From assembly GCA_030697645.1 (NCBI GenBank), contig JAUYPI010000002.1, forward strand, positions 1 through 59,210: 59,210 nucleotides of DNA, read 5' to 3'. Below the pieces are notes generated by a model. The model searched no databases and was not told the DNA's origin. It worked only from the letters and a program-made list of their open reading frames with translations. Numbering within the stretch: position 1 is the first letter of the stretch; the number at the start of each line of letters is the position of its first letter. The stretch comes from a bacterium. Its GTDB lineage: Bacteria; Patescibacteriota; Minisyncoccia; Phycocordibacterales; VMGT01. Positions 25,738 to 34,021 of the stretch are shown piece after piece. A program made the position numbers and the translations under genes.

Positions 25738-26228
25738 AACGGTATATCCTCTGGATTCACTTCCTCCTCCGGATACTGGATCGCGGGAATTGCTTCGTCG
25801 CGGGGGGCAGCCGATGCGGCCTGCTGCGAGACATGCCCATTCTGCGGTGTACCGGGAACGCTACTGCCTTGCCGTGCCTCTCCTCCGCCTCCGCTATAAC
25901 CCGGCCTCGGCCCAAACTGCACTCGCTCGGCAACGATCTCGGTGCGGTAGCGCTTCTGGCCATCCTGCCCGTCCCAACTGCGGGTCTGGATACGTCCCTC
26001 AATGAGTGCGCTCGAGCCCTTGCGCAAATACTGCGCGACCAGCTCCCCCTGTCTTCCGAACACGACGATATTATGGAACTCCACCCCCTCTTTCTTGTTG
26101 CCTTCGCTGTCGCGCCACACGCGATTCGTCGCGAGCCCAAACGTCGCCACTTGCACACCGGAGGGAATGGCCCGGAGCTCCGGGTCGCGAGTCAGATTGC
26201 CGATAAGAAAGATTTTGTTCAGATACAT
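25734..26228 (-). CDS. ssb: Single-stranded DNA-binding protein
   Basis: 164 residues from ATG 26228 (MYLNKIFLIGNLTRDPEL). The OB fold spans about 1-105 with the family segments VQVATFGLATNR, EFHNIVVFGR and LIEGRIQTRSW. A Gly/Gln/Pro linker leads to the acidic tip PEDIPF that recruits partner proteins. An upstream extension of the frame is only repeat-derived sequence and is rejected. It is bracketed by two matching palindromic repeats, so the rpsF-ssb-rpsR operon has unusually wide spacers. Confidence 0.95.
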   Translation of the reverse strand: MYLNKIFLIGNLTRDPELRAIPSGVQVATFGLATNRVWRDSEGNKKEGVEFHNIVVFGRQGELVAQYLRKGSSALIEGRIQTRSWDGQDGQKRYRTEIVAERVQFGPRPGYSGGGGEARQGSSVPGTPQNGHVSQQAASAAPRDEAIPAIQYPEEEVNPEDIPF

Positions 26229-26231
26229 AAC

Positions 26232-26340
26232 AAAAATTTTCAATTTACAATTTACAATTTTCAATGACGGACGACGTCGTGTTTGAAAATTGAGTAATTG
26301 AAAATTGATTGAAAATTAGAAATTGAAAATTGAAAATTAG
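26232..26340. repeat. Palindromic word repeat, ssb 5' side
   Basis: Arms of CAATTTACAATTT-type words and their complement GAAAATTGAAAATT. Centre GACGGACGACGTCGTGTTTG. It ends 4 bases before the ssb start codon, so it would form most of the ssb leader if the operon is co-transcribed. Confidence 0.7.
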
Positions 26341-26405
26341 ATTATAGAACTCTAAACGCCTGCATACTAGCACCTCACATTTACACATAGGATCTCGTTG
26401 CAACA

Positions 26406-26951
26406 TTATTCAATAATGAGCTCTTCGATCGTCCGATCCAACTCCTCGTCCGTCATCGCGGGTAGCGGCACTGCGGGAGTTGCGGCAGCTCCCTCTACCG
26501 GCTTCAGGAGCTTCTCACCGAGCGGCCGGCGCAGGAGCGAGCTCCGCAGGCGCTTCGGCGGCATGGCGACTACCTCCTTCGGCGCGTGGACGCAGAGAAA
26601 GCGCACGATCCGCTCGTCTTTCTTCAGCACCTCGGCAATCGCCTCGACGCGGCTGCTCTCACACGCAAACTTCACCCACCCGAAATACCCCTGATTCACC
26701 CGAACGCGCCCGCCCGCCGTCTCGCGGCGCATTTCGTATGCGAGCGGTTTCTTCACGGGAAAACCGTCCACAAACCCACTGCCGCCCTGCCCTTCGAGAA
26801 CGTCTTTGATGCTCGTCACGACTCCCGCCACATCCTCCTCCGCAATCGTCGGCACCAAAAGATACCCGAGCTCGTATGAGACGAGCTCGTCTGGGTCCAC
26901 ATCCGCCACAGCTATGGATTTTTCCTTGCCCTTCTCTTTTGTCCGCGGCAT
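26406..26951 (-). CDS. rpsF: 30S ribosomal protein bS6, extended
   Basis: 181 residues from ATG 26951, against about 95-130 in most bacteria. The S6 fold lies at about 26-120 (YELGYLLVPTIAEEDV.., KKPLAYEMRRETAGGRVRVNQGYFGWVKF). A charged N-terminal extension (PRTKEKGKEKSIA) and an Ala/Pro-rich C-terminal tail of about 60 residues ending EELDRTIEELIIE are extra. First gene of the S6-SSB-S18 operon. Confidence 0.92.
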   Translation of the reverse strand: MPRTKEKGKEKSIAVADVDPDELVSYELGYLLVPTIAEEDVAGVVTSIKDVLEGQGGSGFVDGFPVKKPLAYEMRRETAGGRVRVNQGYFGWVKFACESSRVEAIAEVLKKDERIVRFLCVHAPKEVVAMPPKRLRSSLLRRPLGEKLLKPVEGAAATPAVPLPAMTDEELDRTIEELIIE

Positions 26952-26965
26952 GAAGACAGGGTACC

Positions 26966-27006
26966 ATATGCCGAAACAAGCATCAAGCGGCATGCAGCAA
27001 GCAAAC
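26966..27006. repeat. Short AGCAAGC-word repeat
   Basis: Units CAAGCATCAAGCGGCATGC and AGCAAGC upstream of rpsF. Same vocabulary as the outer arms at 21384-21584 and the element at 39303-39378. Confidence 0.5.
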
Positions 27007-27060
27007 GAACTGTCTTCGTGCACGGTACGCCTGGACTCCGTGGTACGCGCATAATTCTTA

Positions 27061-27090
27061 TTGCTGAAAGCGCCTGCTATGCGCTATGCT
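27061..27090 (+). promoter_or_regulatory. guaA promoter
   Basis: TTGCTG (27061-27066), an 18-bp spacer and TATGCT (27085-27090). A leader of about 65 bases with AAGGAGG precedes the ATG at 27161. Confidence 0.5.
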
Positions 27091-27160
27091 CGACACAGAG
27101 TCCTTTCGACAAAAGGCCATGAAAGTAACGACGCAAACAAAAACGAAGGAGGAAAACCAC

Positions 27161-28792
27161 ATGGCGTCCTTACCGCAAGTCCTGATCATTGAGCTTGGTT
27201 CCCAATATACGCTGCTGATCGAGCGGACGCTGCGAGAGCTCGGAGTACGTTCCGCTATCCTCGCACCCGCGCACGCCTTGGCGTGGCTCAAAAAAAATCC
27301 TGTAAGAGCGGTGATCCTCTCCGGCGGATCGTCAAGTGTCTATGACAACGATGCGCCGCAGCCGCCGAAGGACCTGCTCTCGCTCGTGCACGAGGACGGT
27401 CAACCGATTGCCGTACTTGGTATTTGCTATGGCATGCAGTGGCTCTCGCAGACGCTCGGCGGCAAGGTACAAGCGGTGCTCGGCAATCGTGAATATGGCG
27501 AAACGAAGATCGAGCTCACTCGGGCGAGCCACCCCTTCTTTGCCAGCACGCCTCGAGAACAGACAGTCTGGATGAGCCACGGCGATTCCGTCATCTCGCT
27601 TCCCGAAGGTTTCAATGTCCTCGCATACAGCGATGCTGGCACGATTGCCGCGATGCAAAACGGCTCTGTGTGGGGTGTCCAATTCCACCCCGAGGTAGTG
27701 CACACGCCGCACGGCAAGACCATGCTCGCGAACTTCCTACAATTCGCGCTCTGTGAGAAGGACTGGACACCGCCATCAGTTGTCACTTCGATTCAAGAGG
27801 GCGTAGGAGCGCGGCTCGGCAATGAACGCGTAATCTTCGGTTTCAGCGGAGGCGTAGATTCCACGACGGTATCGGCGATGCTCGCGCCAGTGCTCAAAGA
27901 AAAACTGCTCGCAGTCACGATTGATGGCGGACAGCTGCGTGAAGGAGAACTTGACGAAATCCGGCAGCATGCGGGTGCCGCCAACGTGAGCCTACGCATC
28001 ATGGACGCTCGCCGAGAGTTTCAGGAAGCGATGACAAACTTTGTGCATGTTGCTGAGAAGTGGACCTGGCCCGTGAAGCTCTGCGTACGCCTTCTCAATG
28101 TGCTCGCCAGGCACATCGCCGGGTACAAAGGTGTGGTTGACGCAGAAGAGAAGCGTCGTCGTTTCAGAGAGGTCTACACGTCGCTTCTCGTACGGGCGGC
28201 ACATGACTTTGGAGCGCACGCTCTGCTTCAAGGCACGCTGGCTCCAGACAGAATCGAGTCGGGTGCCACAGGTGGCGCGATGATCAAATCCCACCACAAC
28301 GTCGGGCTCCGGCTGGGGAACCTCCTCGAGTTGCATCCGGTTGATCATTTGTTCAAATACGAAGTTCGGGCTCTCGCGAGGGAGATCGGACTGCCAGAGC
28401 GCATCTGGCGTCGCCAGCCATTTCCCGGCCCCGGTCTTTTCCTACGCGTTGTCGGAGTGCCGGCAACCCCGGAGAAGCTCGATATCGTCCGCTGGGCCGA
28501 TGCGCGAGTGCGCGAAATTACCGAGCGACACGGCGTCTATAACACACTCTCACAACTCGTTGTCGCCTATATCGGCGTGAACACCGTCGGTGTCAAGGGC
28601 GACGGCCGGGCGTACGGCGGCGCCATCGTCGTTCGTGCCGTCGAGACCACTGACTTCATGACTGCCCGCGGCGTCCACTTCTCGGAGGCGCTTGAAGACG
28701 AAATCTCGAGAGTCCTCACCCGCAGTCCTGCAATCGTGCGTGTCTGGTACGATCCAACAAACAAGCCTCCCGCAACGACGGAATTTGAGTAA
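27161..28792 (+). CDS. guaA: GMP synthase (glutamine-hydrolysing)
   Basis: 543 residues from ATG 27161, fixed by AAGGAGG 8 bases upstream. Converts XMP to GMP using glutamine and ATP. The class I amidotransferase domain (about 1-200) has the catalytic Cys in LGICYGMQW and the His/Glu in VQFHPEV. The ATP pyrophosphatase domain has FSGGVDSTTVSA, and the C-terminal dimer domain has RRQPFPGPGLFLRVVG. Residues about 290-330 contain an insertion (WTWPVKLCVRLLNVLARHIAGY) not usual for the family. A single-gene unit with its own promoter and strong terminator, unlike the leaderless housekeeping genes nearby. Confidence 0.95.
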   Translation: MASLPQVLIIELGSQYTLLIERTLRELGVRSAILAPAHALAWLKKNPVRAVILSGGSSSVYDNDAPQPPKDLLSLVHEDGQPIAVLGICYGMQWLSQTLGGKVQAVLGNREYGETKIELTRASHPFFASTPREQTVWMSHGDSVISLPEGFNVLAYSDAGTIAAMQNGSVWGVQFHPEVVHTPHGKTMLANFLQFALCEKDWTPPSVVTSIQEGVGARLGNERVIFGFSGGVDSTTVSAMLAPVLKEKLLAVTIDGGQLREGELDEIRQHAGAANVSLRIMDARREFQEAMTNFVHVAEKWTWPVKLCVRLLNVLARHIAGYKGVVDAEEKRRRFREVYTSLLVRAAHDFGAHALLQGTLAPDRIESGATGGAMIKSHHNVGLRLGNLLELHPVDHLFKYEVRALAREIGLPERIWRRQPFPGPGLFLRVVGVPATPEKLDIVRWADARVREITERHGVYNTLSQLVVAYIGVNTVGVKGDGRAYGGAIVVRAVETTDFMTARGVHFSEALEDEISRVLTRSPAIVRVWYDPTNKPPATTEFE

Positions 28793-28808
28793 TTCAAGAC
28801 CGTCTCAC

Positions 28809-28837
28809 GCGCTGTTCTGCCCCCGGCAGAACAGCGC
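28809..28837 (+). terminator. guaA terminator
   Basis: Perfect 13-bp stem GCGCTGTTCTGCC / GGCAGAACAGCGC with a 3-nt loop, followed by GCTTTTGT. Confidence 0.8.
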
Positions 28838-28879
28838 GCTTTTGTCTCAAAACGGACTTTGGTTCCAAAAGGACGGGGT

Positions 28880-30676
28880 TTAGTTTTTTGGTTGCTGCCG
28901 CAAAAGCCCTCCCCACTCAACGAGCGTGAAGCCCGTCCGCCGGGGTGCCCGCAGAACTTGCGGTGGAATCTCCTGCCGCTCACTCAGTCCTTCAAACACA
29001 AGAAAGACGCGGATCGAAGTATCCGGAGCCGGCACAACGTCAAGCGCCGCAAGCTTGTCCATATCTCGTGTACCGAGCCATGTGAGACGAGTAAGGGGAG
29101 TCGTCGGCATCAGGGGAAGCCAGAAGTCGAGGAAATCATCAACTTCACGCCCAATGAGGCCAAGTTTGCCGAGGTGATCTCGCAGCGTTGCTTCAACTTC
29201 CTCACGCGCAACCACAAAGCCAGACGATATACTCGGAAATTCCCCGCGTCCTAAGCCATCCCAAAACAAGGAGGGGTACTCCGCTCCCTCGTGCACGAGT
29301 GCCCCATCCGGAGCAGCGACAACGCTCCATCCGTCGTTATATGGAGGATCTGACTCCCGGATATCTGCGCCAACGCGTACACGCACCGCCGTTTCTTTCT
29401 CTGGATACAAGTAGATTACTGGCTTTGCGCACTCGACAGCCGGGCCGTATGACACACTGCTAAAGATGATGTAACGGCCAAAACCATTCTTGTACAAAAA
29501 TACGCCATGATTTGCAACAAATTCCTCAAGGGTGAACGGCGCGCTCACGCCCGTGCCTGCCTTTTCATCATACACGTATCGTGCCCCGCCTGAAGCCGCA
29601 TAATACGCGGCCGGTATCGGATGTCGTACATCTTTAAAATCGTAGACCGTTCGTCCGTCGTTCGTCACGCCCGCAATTTTTAACTGCGTATCAGAAACTG
29701 TGCCGGCAGCCGCGACCGAAACAGCGCCAAACCCGCCGCAACCTCCTGTCCCATCACCACGATATGCCTCTTTGTTCCGAGAGCCGTCAAGCCAAACCAC
29801 TGCCGGAACCCGGTCGTCCGTAACGAAAATCGGCCGTGCTCCATACTCTACCGCAAGCCCGCCAGGAAGGCGCACCACATACGACTCCTGCACATAAACT
29901 TCCTCGTCAATCACTCTCGTTCTCCGAAAGACCGGGCCAAGATCGCTCTCTGTCTCAAAAACCAACGAGTCGCTAAATCCAACAGGTCTCTCGCTCTCAG
30001 ATGCATAAGGAAATTTATACTGAGCGAAAAACGTCTGCCCGAAACCTAAACGCACATAACGCTCTCCCATCAGCGTGATCTCCTCCGGTGCCGCAAGCGC
30101 CTGGTATATCGTCTTATTGTCCACGACTATCAAACCACTCAATCCTACTGATCCTTTACCGTCCGGCACATAGCTCGAGTGCAGCGCGATCGCACGGTAG
30201 CCGGTTGTGTTGCCAACAAATAAAATCCGATCATCTCCCAAACACGGGCCCTCGCATCCCAGCGTGGTGGCGACGATGTCTTGATCGCCATCGCGACCGA
30301 TTCGGTAATACAACTGCTTTGTGTTTGCGAAATAGTCGTCTCGATAAGATGAATGTGTAATAAGCCCAAGGTCGCCGACCAGCTCAGGGTGGGGAAGCCA
30401 CGTCACACCAGCCTCTTGCGACCTGTCGCTGTAATAGCGCTGGTAATCCTCGGTGTCTTCCGGGATAAGCGGGTACGCTTGCACACCGTGACCTTTCGGC
30501 TCTGCGACAAAACCATCAGGTATGCGTTCGAGCTCTAGTAGCCAGGGAGGTTGGGTTACTCCATTTGGAGCAGGTTTGGGGCCGCGAGAGCCGCCCAAGA
30601 CAAAGAAAGTCGCCGTGCCGAGCACGCTAACGGCGCATAACGCAATGGCAAGAACAATTGGTATTTTCTTGTTCAT
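28880..30676 (-). CDS. Membrane-anchored surface protein with CAKPVIYLYP motif
   Basis: 598 residues from ATG 30676 (MNKKIPIVLAIALCAVS). One N-terminal membrane helix or signal anchor, then a large extracellular beta-rich part. About residue 415 is ECAKPVIYLYPEKETAVRVRV, a segment seen in many uncharacterised secreted proteins of this phylum, followed by a domain of about 150 residues ending near FLVFEGL. No catalytic motif recognised. It lies downstream of the MEMO-CapA fusion gene on the same strand with an 18-base gap, so an operon is likely. Confidence 0.75.
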   Translation of the reverse strand: MNKKIPIVLAIALCAVSVLGTATFFVLGGSRGPKPAPNGVTQPPWLLELERIPDGFVAEPKGHGVQAYPLIPEDTEDYQRYYSDRSQEAGVTWLPHPELVGDLGLITHSSYRDDYFANTKQLYYRIGRDGDQDIVATTLGCEGPCLGDDRILFVGNTTGYRAIALHSSYVPDGKGSVGLSGLIVVDNKTIYQALAAPEEITLMGERYVRLGFGQTFFAQYKFPYASESERPVGFSDSLVFETESDLGPVFRRTRVIDEEVYVQESYVVRLPGGLAVEYGARPIFVTDDRVPAVVWLDGSRNKEAYRGDGTGGCGGFGAVSVAAAGTVSDTQLKIAGVTNDGRTVYDFKDVRHPIPAAYYAASGGARYVYDEKAGTGVSAPFTLEEFVANHGVFLYKNGFGRYIIFSSVSYGPAVECAKPVIYLYPEKETAVRVRVGADIRESDPPYNDGWSVVAAPDGALVHEGAEYPSLFWDGLGRGEFPSISSGFVVAREEVEATLRDHLGKLGLIGREVDDFLDFWLPLMPTTPLTRLTWLGTRDMDKLAALDVVPAPDTSIRVFLVFEGLSERQEIPPQVLRAPRRTGFTLVEWGGLLRQQPKN

Positions 30677-30694
30677 ATTTCGCACTGTAACATA

Positions 30695-32431
30695 CTAGTG
30701 CGCGGGGAAAAAGTAACTCGTCCCCTCGCTCGAGGTCGTACTGAAAGCCCTCCACACATCATCAATCTCGGCAAGGATCTCTTTTTTTCGCTCTCCTCTC
30801 ATGAAAGCAGGCCGGTAGCGCTTTTGTTGAACCGGAAGCGGGAAAATACTGAGTCCGCCCTCACGGAACGCGCCAAAAAGAAGCAACCCCTCCTGTGTGT
30901 CTTCGGAAAACTCCTGGTCGAAGATAAGGTTGCCAAGTGAATACACAATCGGTTTGTTTTTATATACCGCCACATCCTGAATAACGTGCGGGTGCGAACC
31001 GACGACGAGATCGGCTCCCGCGTCTATCCAGGCATGCGCAAGGTCCTCCTCGAGAGTCGCGTGTTCCACCGCATACTCAATGCCCCAATGTGGAAAGACG
31101 ATGACGCGGTTCGACTCATCAGTAGCATATTTCTCTATAACGGACGTAATGTCCGGAACCTCAACCAGGAGATGGACCCCGATGAATACAAGGTTGATGC
31201 CTTGCCCGCGCACGAGAGCGACATCGTCGACCGAGTCTTCGCCCGGGCCTCCTATCCACATAATATCGTTCTCCGCGAGAATCTGGCGCGTCGTCACAAG
31301 ACCACCCGCGCCTCCATTGCTCGCATGATTGTTCGCGAGACTCACGATGTTGACTCTGAGGTGCTGCAACACCTCTACGGTCTCGGGTGGAAATAAAAAT
31401 GTCATGGTACCCGGGCGCACATCAGGCAGTATGGGTTCGCGACTCACGGCGCCTTCAAGATTGACCAGGGCTGCGTCGACTCCCCAAAATACCCGCTCGC
31501 CAAGTCCCCGCGCGACTTCAAGGAGGTCGCGTCCGTAGCGTTTCGCTACGCCGCGCGCGAGCATCACGTCTCCACCAACCGCAAATGTTGCGAAGTCTTC
31601 CTGCTCTGTAGGCACGCCGCTCTCGTACCAACCAAAAATGTGCGACGTGGTTTCTCCCTCCCTCTCAGAGACGATCACCCCGGAGTTGGTGTGTGAAAAA
31701 GTATGAAATCGCGGCGTCTCCTGCGTCCGGGCCCAGAGCGCAAGTACTGCAAGCGCGGCCGGAGAATCTACCTCGGCCTTATGCAGCAATTGGGGCGCAT
31801 CGAGCATTCGCAGCGCGCGAAGACTCACTGCGTCATGGAGATCAGCGAGTAGTGCTGGCTGGTCGTGAGAAAAATCTACGGACGCTACCATGAGACAGCG
31901 CGCGCAATGGTCTGCGAGGATAGCAACGAGTGCGTCGAGCTCGCCTGCCGTGGCGCTCATCTTGAAAATGAGCGGTACAATTCGAGAGCGCGGAAACGTT
32001 TCCTTAATGTCGCGAAGCAGAAGGTGCACCCCATGCTCGGTAACGAAGCTCTCGGGGCGAAGTGTGACGCCCCCACCAGAGACCAACCGTTCGATGAGCT
32101 CGACGTTCGGTTCAATGACGCCAGAGGCAGTCTCCCAGGGCTCGAGCGTACTCTGTATCGGCTCAGTCCCGAGCTCAAAATGATTCGGCGAGAGAAGGAC
32201 GATAGTATCTGGCTCGCGATCTCGGGTCCGCGCTACATCGGCAAACAAGGCGCGCCGCACGTCCTTGACTATGTCGTGGTGAGGCACCACTAAGCCCGAA
32301 ATGCGCCGACGCTCGAATTCGTACAAAGACGAGTCTCGATGGGGACCTCGCGCATATAGCAACAAGAGCACACCCGCCGCCACTGCCGCTACTATGGTTG
32401 CAGAGCGCCTCATCTTTAGATACTTCAGCAT
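30695..32431 (-). CDS. MEMO-like / CapA-like fusion protein
   Basis: 578 residues from ATG 32431 (MLKYLKMRRS). An N-terminal membrane helix (IVAAVAAGVLLLLYA) anchors two domains. The first (about 40-280) is AmmeMemoRadiSam protein B/MEMO-like: VVPHHDIV, LLSPNHFELG, VASVDFSHD. The second (about 290-578) is a CapA-type metallophosphatase fold used in poly-gamma-glutamate or capsule genes: AVGGDVMLARG, LVNLEGAV, VSLANNHASNGG, IVFPHWGIEY, VVGSHPHVIQ, YSLGNLIFDQ. An external hydrolase role is inferred from topology. No cap genes lie nearby. Confidence 0.8.
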   Translation of the reverse strand: MLKYLKMRRSATIVAAVAAGVLLLLYARGPHRDSSLYEFERRRISGLVVPHHDIVKDVRRALFADVARTRDREPDTIVLLSPNHFELGTEPIQSTLEPWETASGVIEPNVELIERLVSGGGVTLRPESFVTEHGVHLLLRDIKETFPRSRIVPLIFKMSATAGELDALVAILADHCARCLMVASVDFSHDQPALLADLHDAVSLRALRMLDAPQLLHKAEVDSPAALAVLALWARTQETPRFHTFSHTNSGVIVSEREGETTSHIFGWYESGVPTEQEDFATFAVGGDVMLARGVAKRYGRDLLEVARGLGERVFWGVDAALVNLEGAVSREPILPDVRPGTMTFLFPPETVEVLQHLRVNIVSLANNHASNGGAGGLVTTRQILAENDIMWIGGPGEDSVDDVALVRGQGINLVFIGVHLLVEVPDITSVIEKYATDESNRVIVFPHWGIEYAVEHATLEEDLAHAWIDAGADLVVGSHPHVIQDVAVYKNKPIVYSLGNLIFDQEFSEDTQEGLLLFGAFREGGLSIFPLPVQQKRYRPAFMRGERKKEILAEIDDVWRAFSTTSSEGTSYFFPAH

Positions 32432-32474
32432 ACACCGGATAAGGGTACCACACCGACAGGTGTCCACGCGTGTC

Positions 32475-33329
32475 TCACCCGAGCCCAAAAACACGCCCGG
32501 CATTTAGGGCGAGTGCCTCGCGGACCCGGGTCTCGTCCTCGCCGCGGATGAGAGCGATGCGAGCGACGACCTCGCGCACGTAGACCGGCTCGTTGCGCGT
32601 GCCGCGGTAGGGCACGGGCGCGACATACGGCGCGTCGGTCTCGGAGAGTATACGGTCAAGCGGAATAAAATGAACCTGATCATCGTAGTCGCGCGTAAAC
32701 GTCGTCACGCCGCCGAAGGAGAACGAGAAGCCGAGGTCGAGGAGGGCGCGGGCGTCGTCGAGGGAGCCGGTGAAGAAGTGAATGATTCCGGGATTGCTGG
32801 AATTATGAATCATGAAGTAAGAATCAAGAATCTTAATCAGATCATCGAAAGCATCTCGACAGTGCACCATGAGCGGCTTTCTTACTGCAAGCGACAGCTC
32901 AATTTGTTGACGAAAAACTGCTTCCTGCTTAATTCTTGATTCCTGATTCTTGATTCTATAGTAATCGAGTCCGCACTCGCCGATCGCGACGACCTTTGGA
33001 TGAACGGCAAGGTGCTTATAGTAGTCGTAATCAAAGTCCTCGCCGCGCGACGTAAAACCGTCCCCTGATTCCTGATTCATACTTCCTAATTCCTTCGCAT
33101 CGTGATACGACCGCTCTGTATGTATCGGGTGAAGCCCCACGCTTGCATACACGCCCTGCTCGTATCGTTCTGCAGTCGCCACCGCCGCAGCTGACGTATC
33201 CCGCTGCGTACCCACATTCACCATTGTGACACCAGCCTCGAGCGCACGACGAATCACCGCGTCGCTGTCGTCCCTAAACGCGGCAAAGTGAGCGTGCGTG
33301 TGGACGTCGAAAAAATGTATAGTTGTCAT
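32475..33329 (-). CDS. tatD: TatD-family metal-dependent DNase
   Basis: 284 residues from ATG 33329 (MTTIHFFDVHTHAHF). TIM-barrel hydrolase; metal ligands are visible in DVHTHAHF, GECGLDYY, MVHCRDAF, IIHFFTGS and SETDAPYVAPVP. TatD proteins are 3'-5' exonucleases linked to repair and DNA turnover. Three stretches encoded by GAATCAAGAATC-type words interrupt it in-frame: about 79-89 (GSMNQESGD), 123-134 (YRIKNQESRIKQ) and 165-178 (DSYFMIHNSSNPG). A broken copy of its first exon-sized 35 codons sits at 34509-34679. Confidence 0.92.
   Translation of the reverse strand: MTTIHFFDVHTHAHFAAFRDDSDAVIRRALEAGVTMVNVGTQRDTSAAAVATAERYEQGVYASVGLHPIHTERSYHDAKELGSMNQESGDGFTSRGEDFDYDYYKHLAVHPKVVAIGECGLDYYRIKNQESRIKQEAVFRQQIELSLAVRKPLMVHCRDAFDDLIKILDSYFMIHNSSNPGIIHFFTGSLDDARALLDLGFSFSFGGVTTFTRDYDDQVHFIPLDRILSETDAPYVAPVPYRGTRNEPVYVREVVARIALIRGEDETRVREALALNAGRVFGLG
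32798..32835. repeat. In-frame word repeat in tatD (third)
   Basis: Units GAATTATGAATC and GTAAGAATCAAGAATC on the + strand, encoding SYFMIHNSS on the minus strand. Confidence 0.6.
32929..32960. repeat. In-frame word repeat in tatD (second)
   Basis: Tandem TGATTCT / TGATTCC units on the + strand, placed directly after the conserved GECGLDYY metal motif. Confidence 0.65.
33063..33093. repeat. In-frame word repeat in tatD (first)
   Basis: Units CCTGATT / CCTGATTC / CCTAATTCC on the + strand, encoding GSMNQESG. Confidence 0.55.
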
Positions 33330-33375
33330 GGTATAAAAATTATGATAGAAATCATGTGGGAATGGAGGAAAGTAC

Positions 33376-33471
33376 ATCTTCAAACTGTCTTTGATTGGGA
33401 CCCCCTGGCACCCACCAACCACTGAAGAGTTAATAGAGGCAGGGGAAAATACTCCAAAAGTTCCTGTGTAG
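33376..33471 (+). CDS. Possible 31-codon mini-gene with ATC start
   Basis: GGAGG at 33364-33368 is followed 7 bases later by an open frame IFKLSLIGTPWHPPTTEEL.. ending at TAG 33469. TATAAA/TATGAT boxes lie upstream (about 33331-33345) and a clear terminator follows at 33499. No ATG, GTG or TTG is present at the expected place; ATC would be the initiator, or the start has mutated. It could equally be a small RNA gene. Low certainty. Confidence 0.3.
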   Translation: MFKLSLIGTPWHPPTTEELIEAGENTPKVPV

Positions 33472-33498
33472 TCCTGCGCACTACATATCAGCCTAGTG

Positions 33499-33537
33499 AG
33501 CGGTTCGGGCATTTTTCAACCCGGACCGCTTCTTTTA
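33499..33537 (+). terminator. Terminator of the mini transcription unit
   Basis: Stem AGCGGTTCGGG / CCCGGACCGCT (one G-T pair), 10-nt loop, then TCTTTTATTTTT. Confidence 0.75.
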
Positions 33538-33702
33538 TTTTTCCACACCCACAAACCGCTTCTCGCGCTCAAACTTTTTTAGGCGAGCGAGGTCTTTGCT
33601 GCGCCATCGCACGCACCCCTCGAGTTTATGCGGCTTGCACAGGCCGCAGCTGCGGCATTTTTTCTTCAGGCGTTTTCGCCTGCTATGCCCCACAGGGGCC
33701 AT
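33535..33702 (-). CDS. Small zinc-ribbon-like basic protein (55 aa)
   Basis: ATG 33702 encodes MAPVGHSRRKRLKKKC then RSCGLCKPHKLEGCVRWRSK and ends FVGVEK. Four Cys and a His (CxxCxxC..H..C) in a very basic peptide suggest a metal-binding nucleic-acid or ribosome partner. A KCRSCGLCKPHK-like motif is familiar from tiny CPR proteins often found beside toxin-antitoxin genes. Its stop overlaps the opposite-strand terminator by 3 bases. Confidence 0.6.
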   Translation of the reverse strand: MAPVGHSRRKRLKKKCRSCGLCKPHKLEGCVRWRSKDLARLKKFEREKRFVGVEK

Positions 33703-33720
33703 GGTATGAGCTATAGGAGT

Positions 33721-34021
33721 TCAGTACGGCCGGACAATACGCAACCCTTCAGCCTCAATCGGCTGATAGTGCCGCACGTTTCGCGTCACGAGCGGCAGAT
33801 TGTAGATGAGCGCGGTCGCCGCGACAATCGCGTCGGCAAACGGCGTACGGTAATCACGTTTCAACATGCCTGCTTTGCGGGCAGAGGTCGCGTCAAGCCC
33901 AAGGAGGACAAACGAGTCGAAAAATCTTTGCAGCGGACACGCCACGCAAATAATCAATCAAAATGTCGGTGTCAACGCACACTAGCGCCCTATCGCCAGG
34001 ACCTTCGTAGACGGTTGACAT
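33721..34021 (-). pseudogene. VapC-type PIN toxin, internally deleted
   Basis: From ATG 34021 the minus strand gives MSTVYEGPGDRALVCVDTDILIDYLRG, with the first PIN Asp residues. The frame then ends at 33893. In another frame, RKAGMLKRDYRTPFADAIVAATAL and LVTRNVRHYQPIEAEG supply the PIN C-terminal half. About 35-40 residues between the halves are missing. It is a dead toxin: a deletion plus frameshift has removed central acidic residues. The antitoxin-like genes upstream remain open. Confidence 0.7.

Noticed and set aside
25631-26340. CRISPR-like arrays from repeated AT-rich words
   Set aside because: Units are 6-8 bases and degenerate, with no 20-40 base spacers and no cas genes. They are palindromic word repeats.
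33355-33540. RNase P RNA, tmRNA or SRP RNA
   Set aside because: The GAGGAAAGT-like string is isolated; none of the other conserved blocks of these RNAs can be found and the unit is too short for RNase P or tmRNA.
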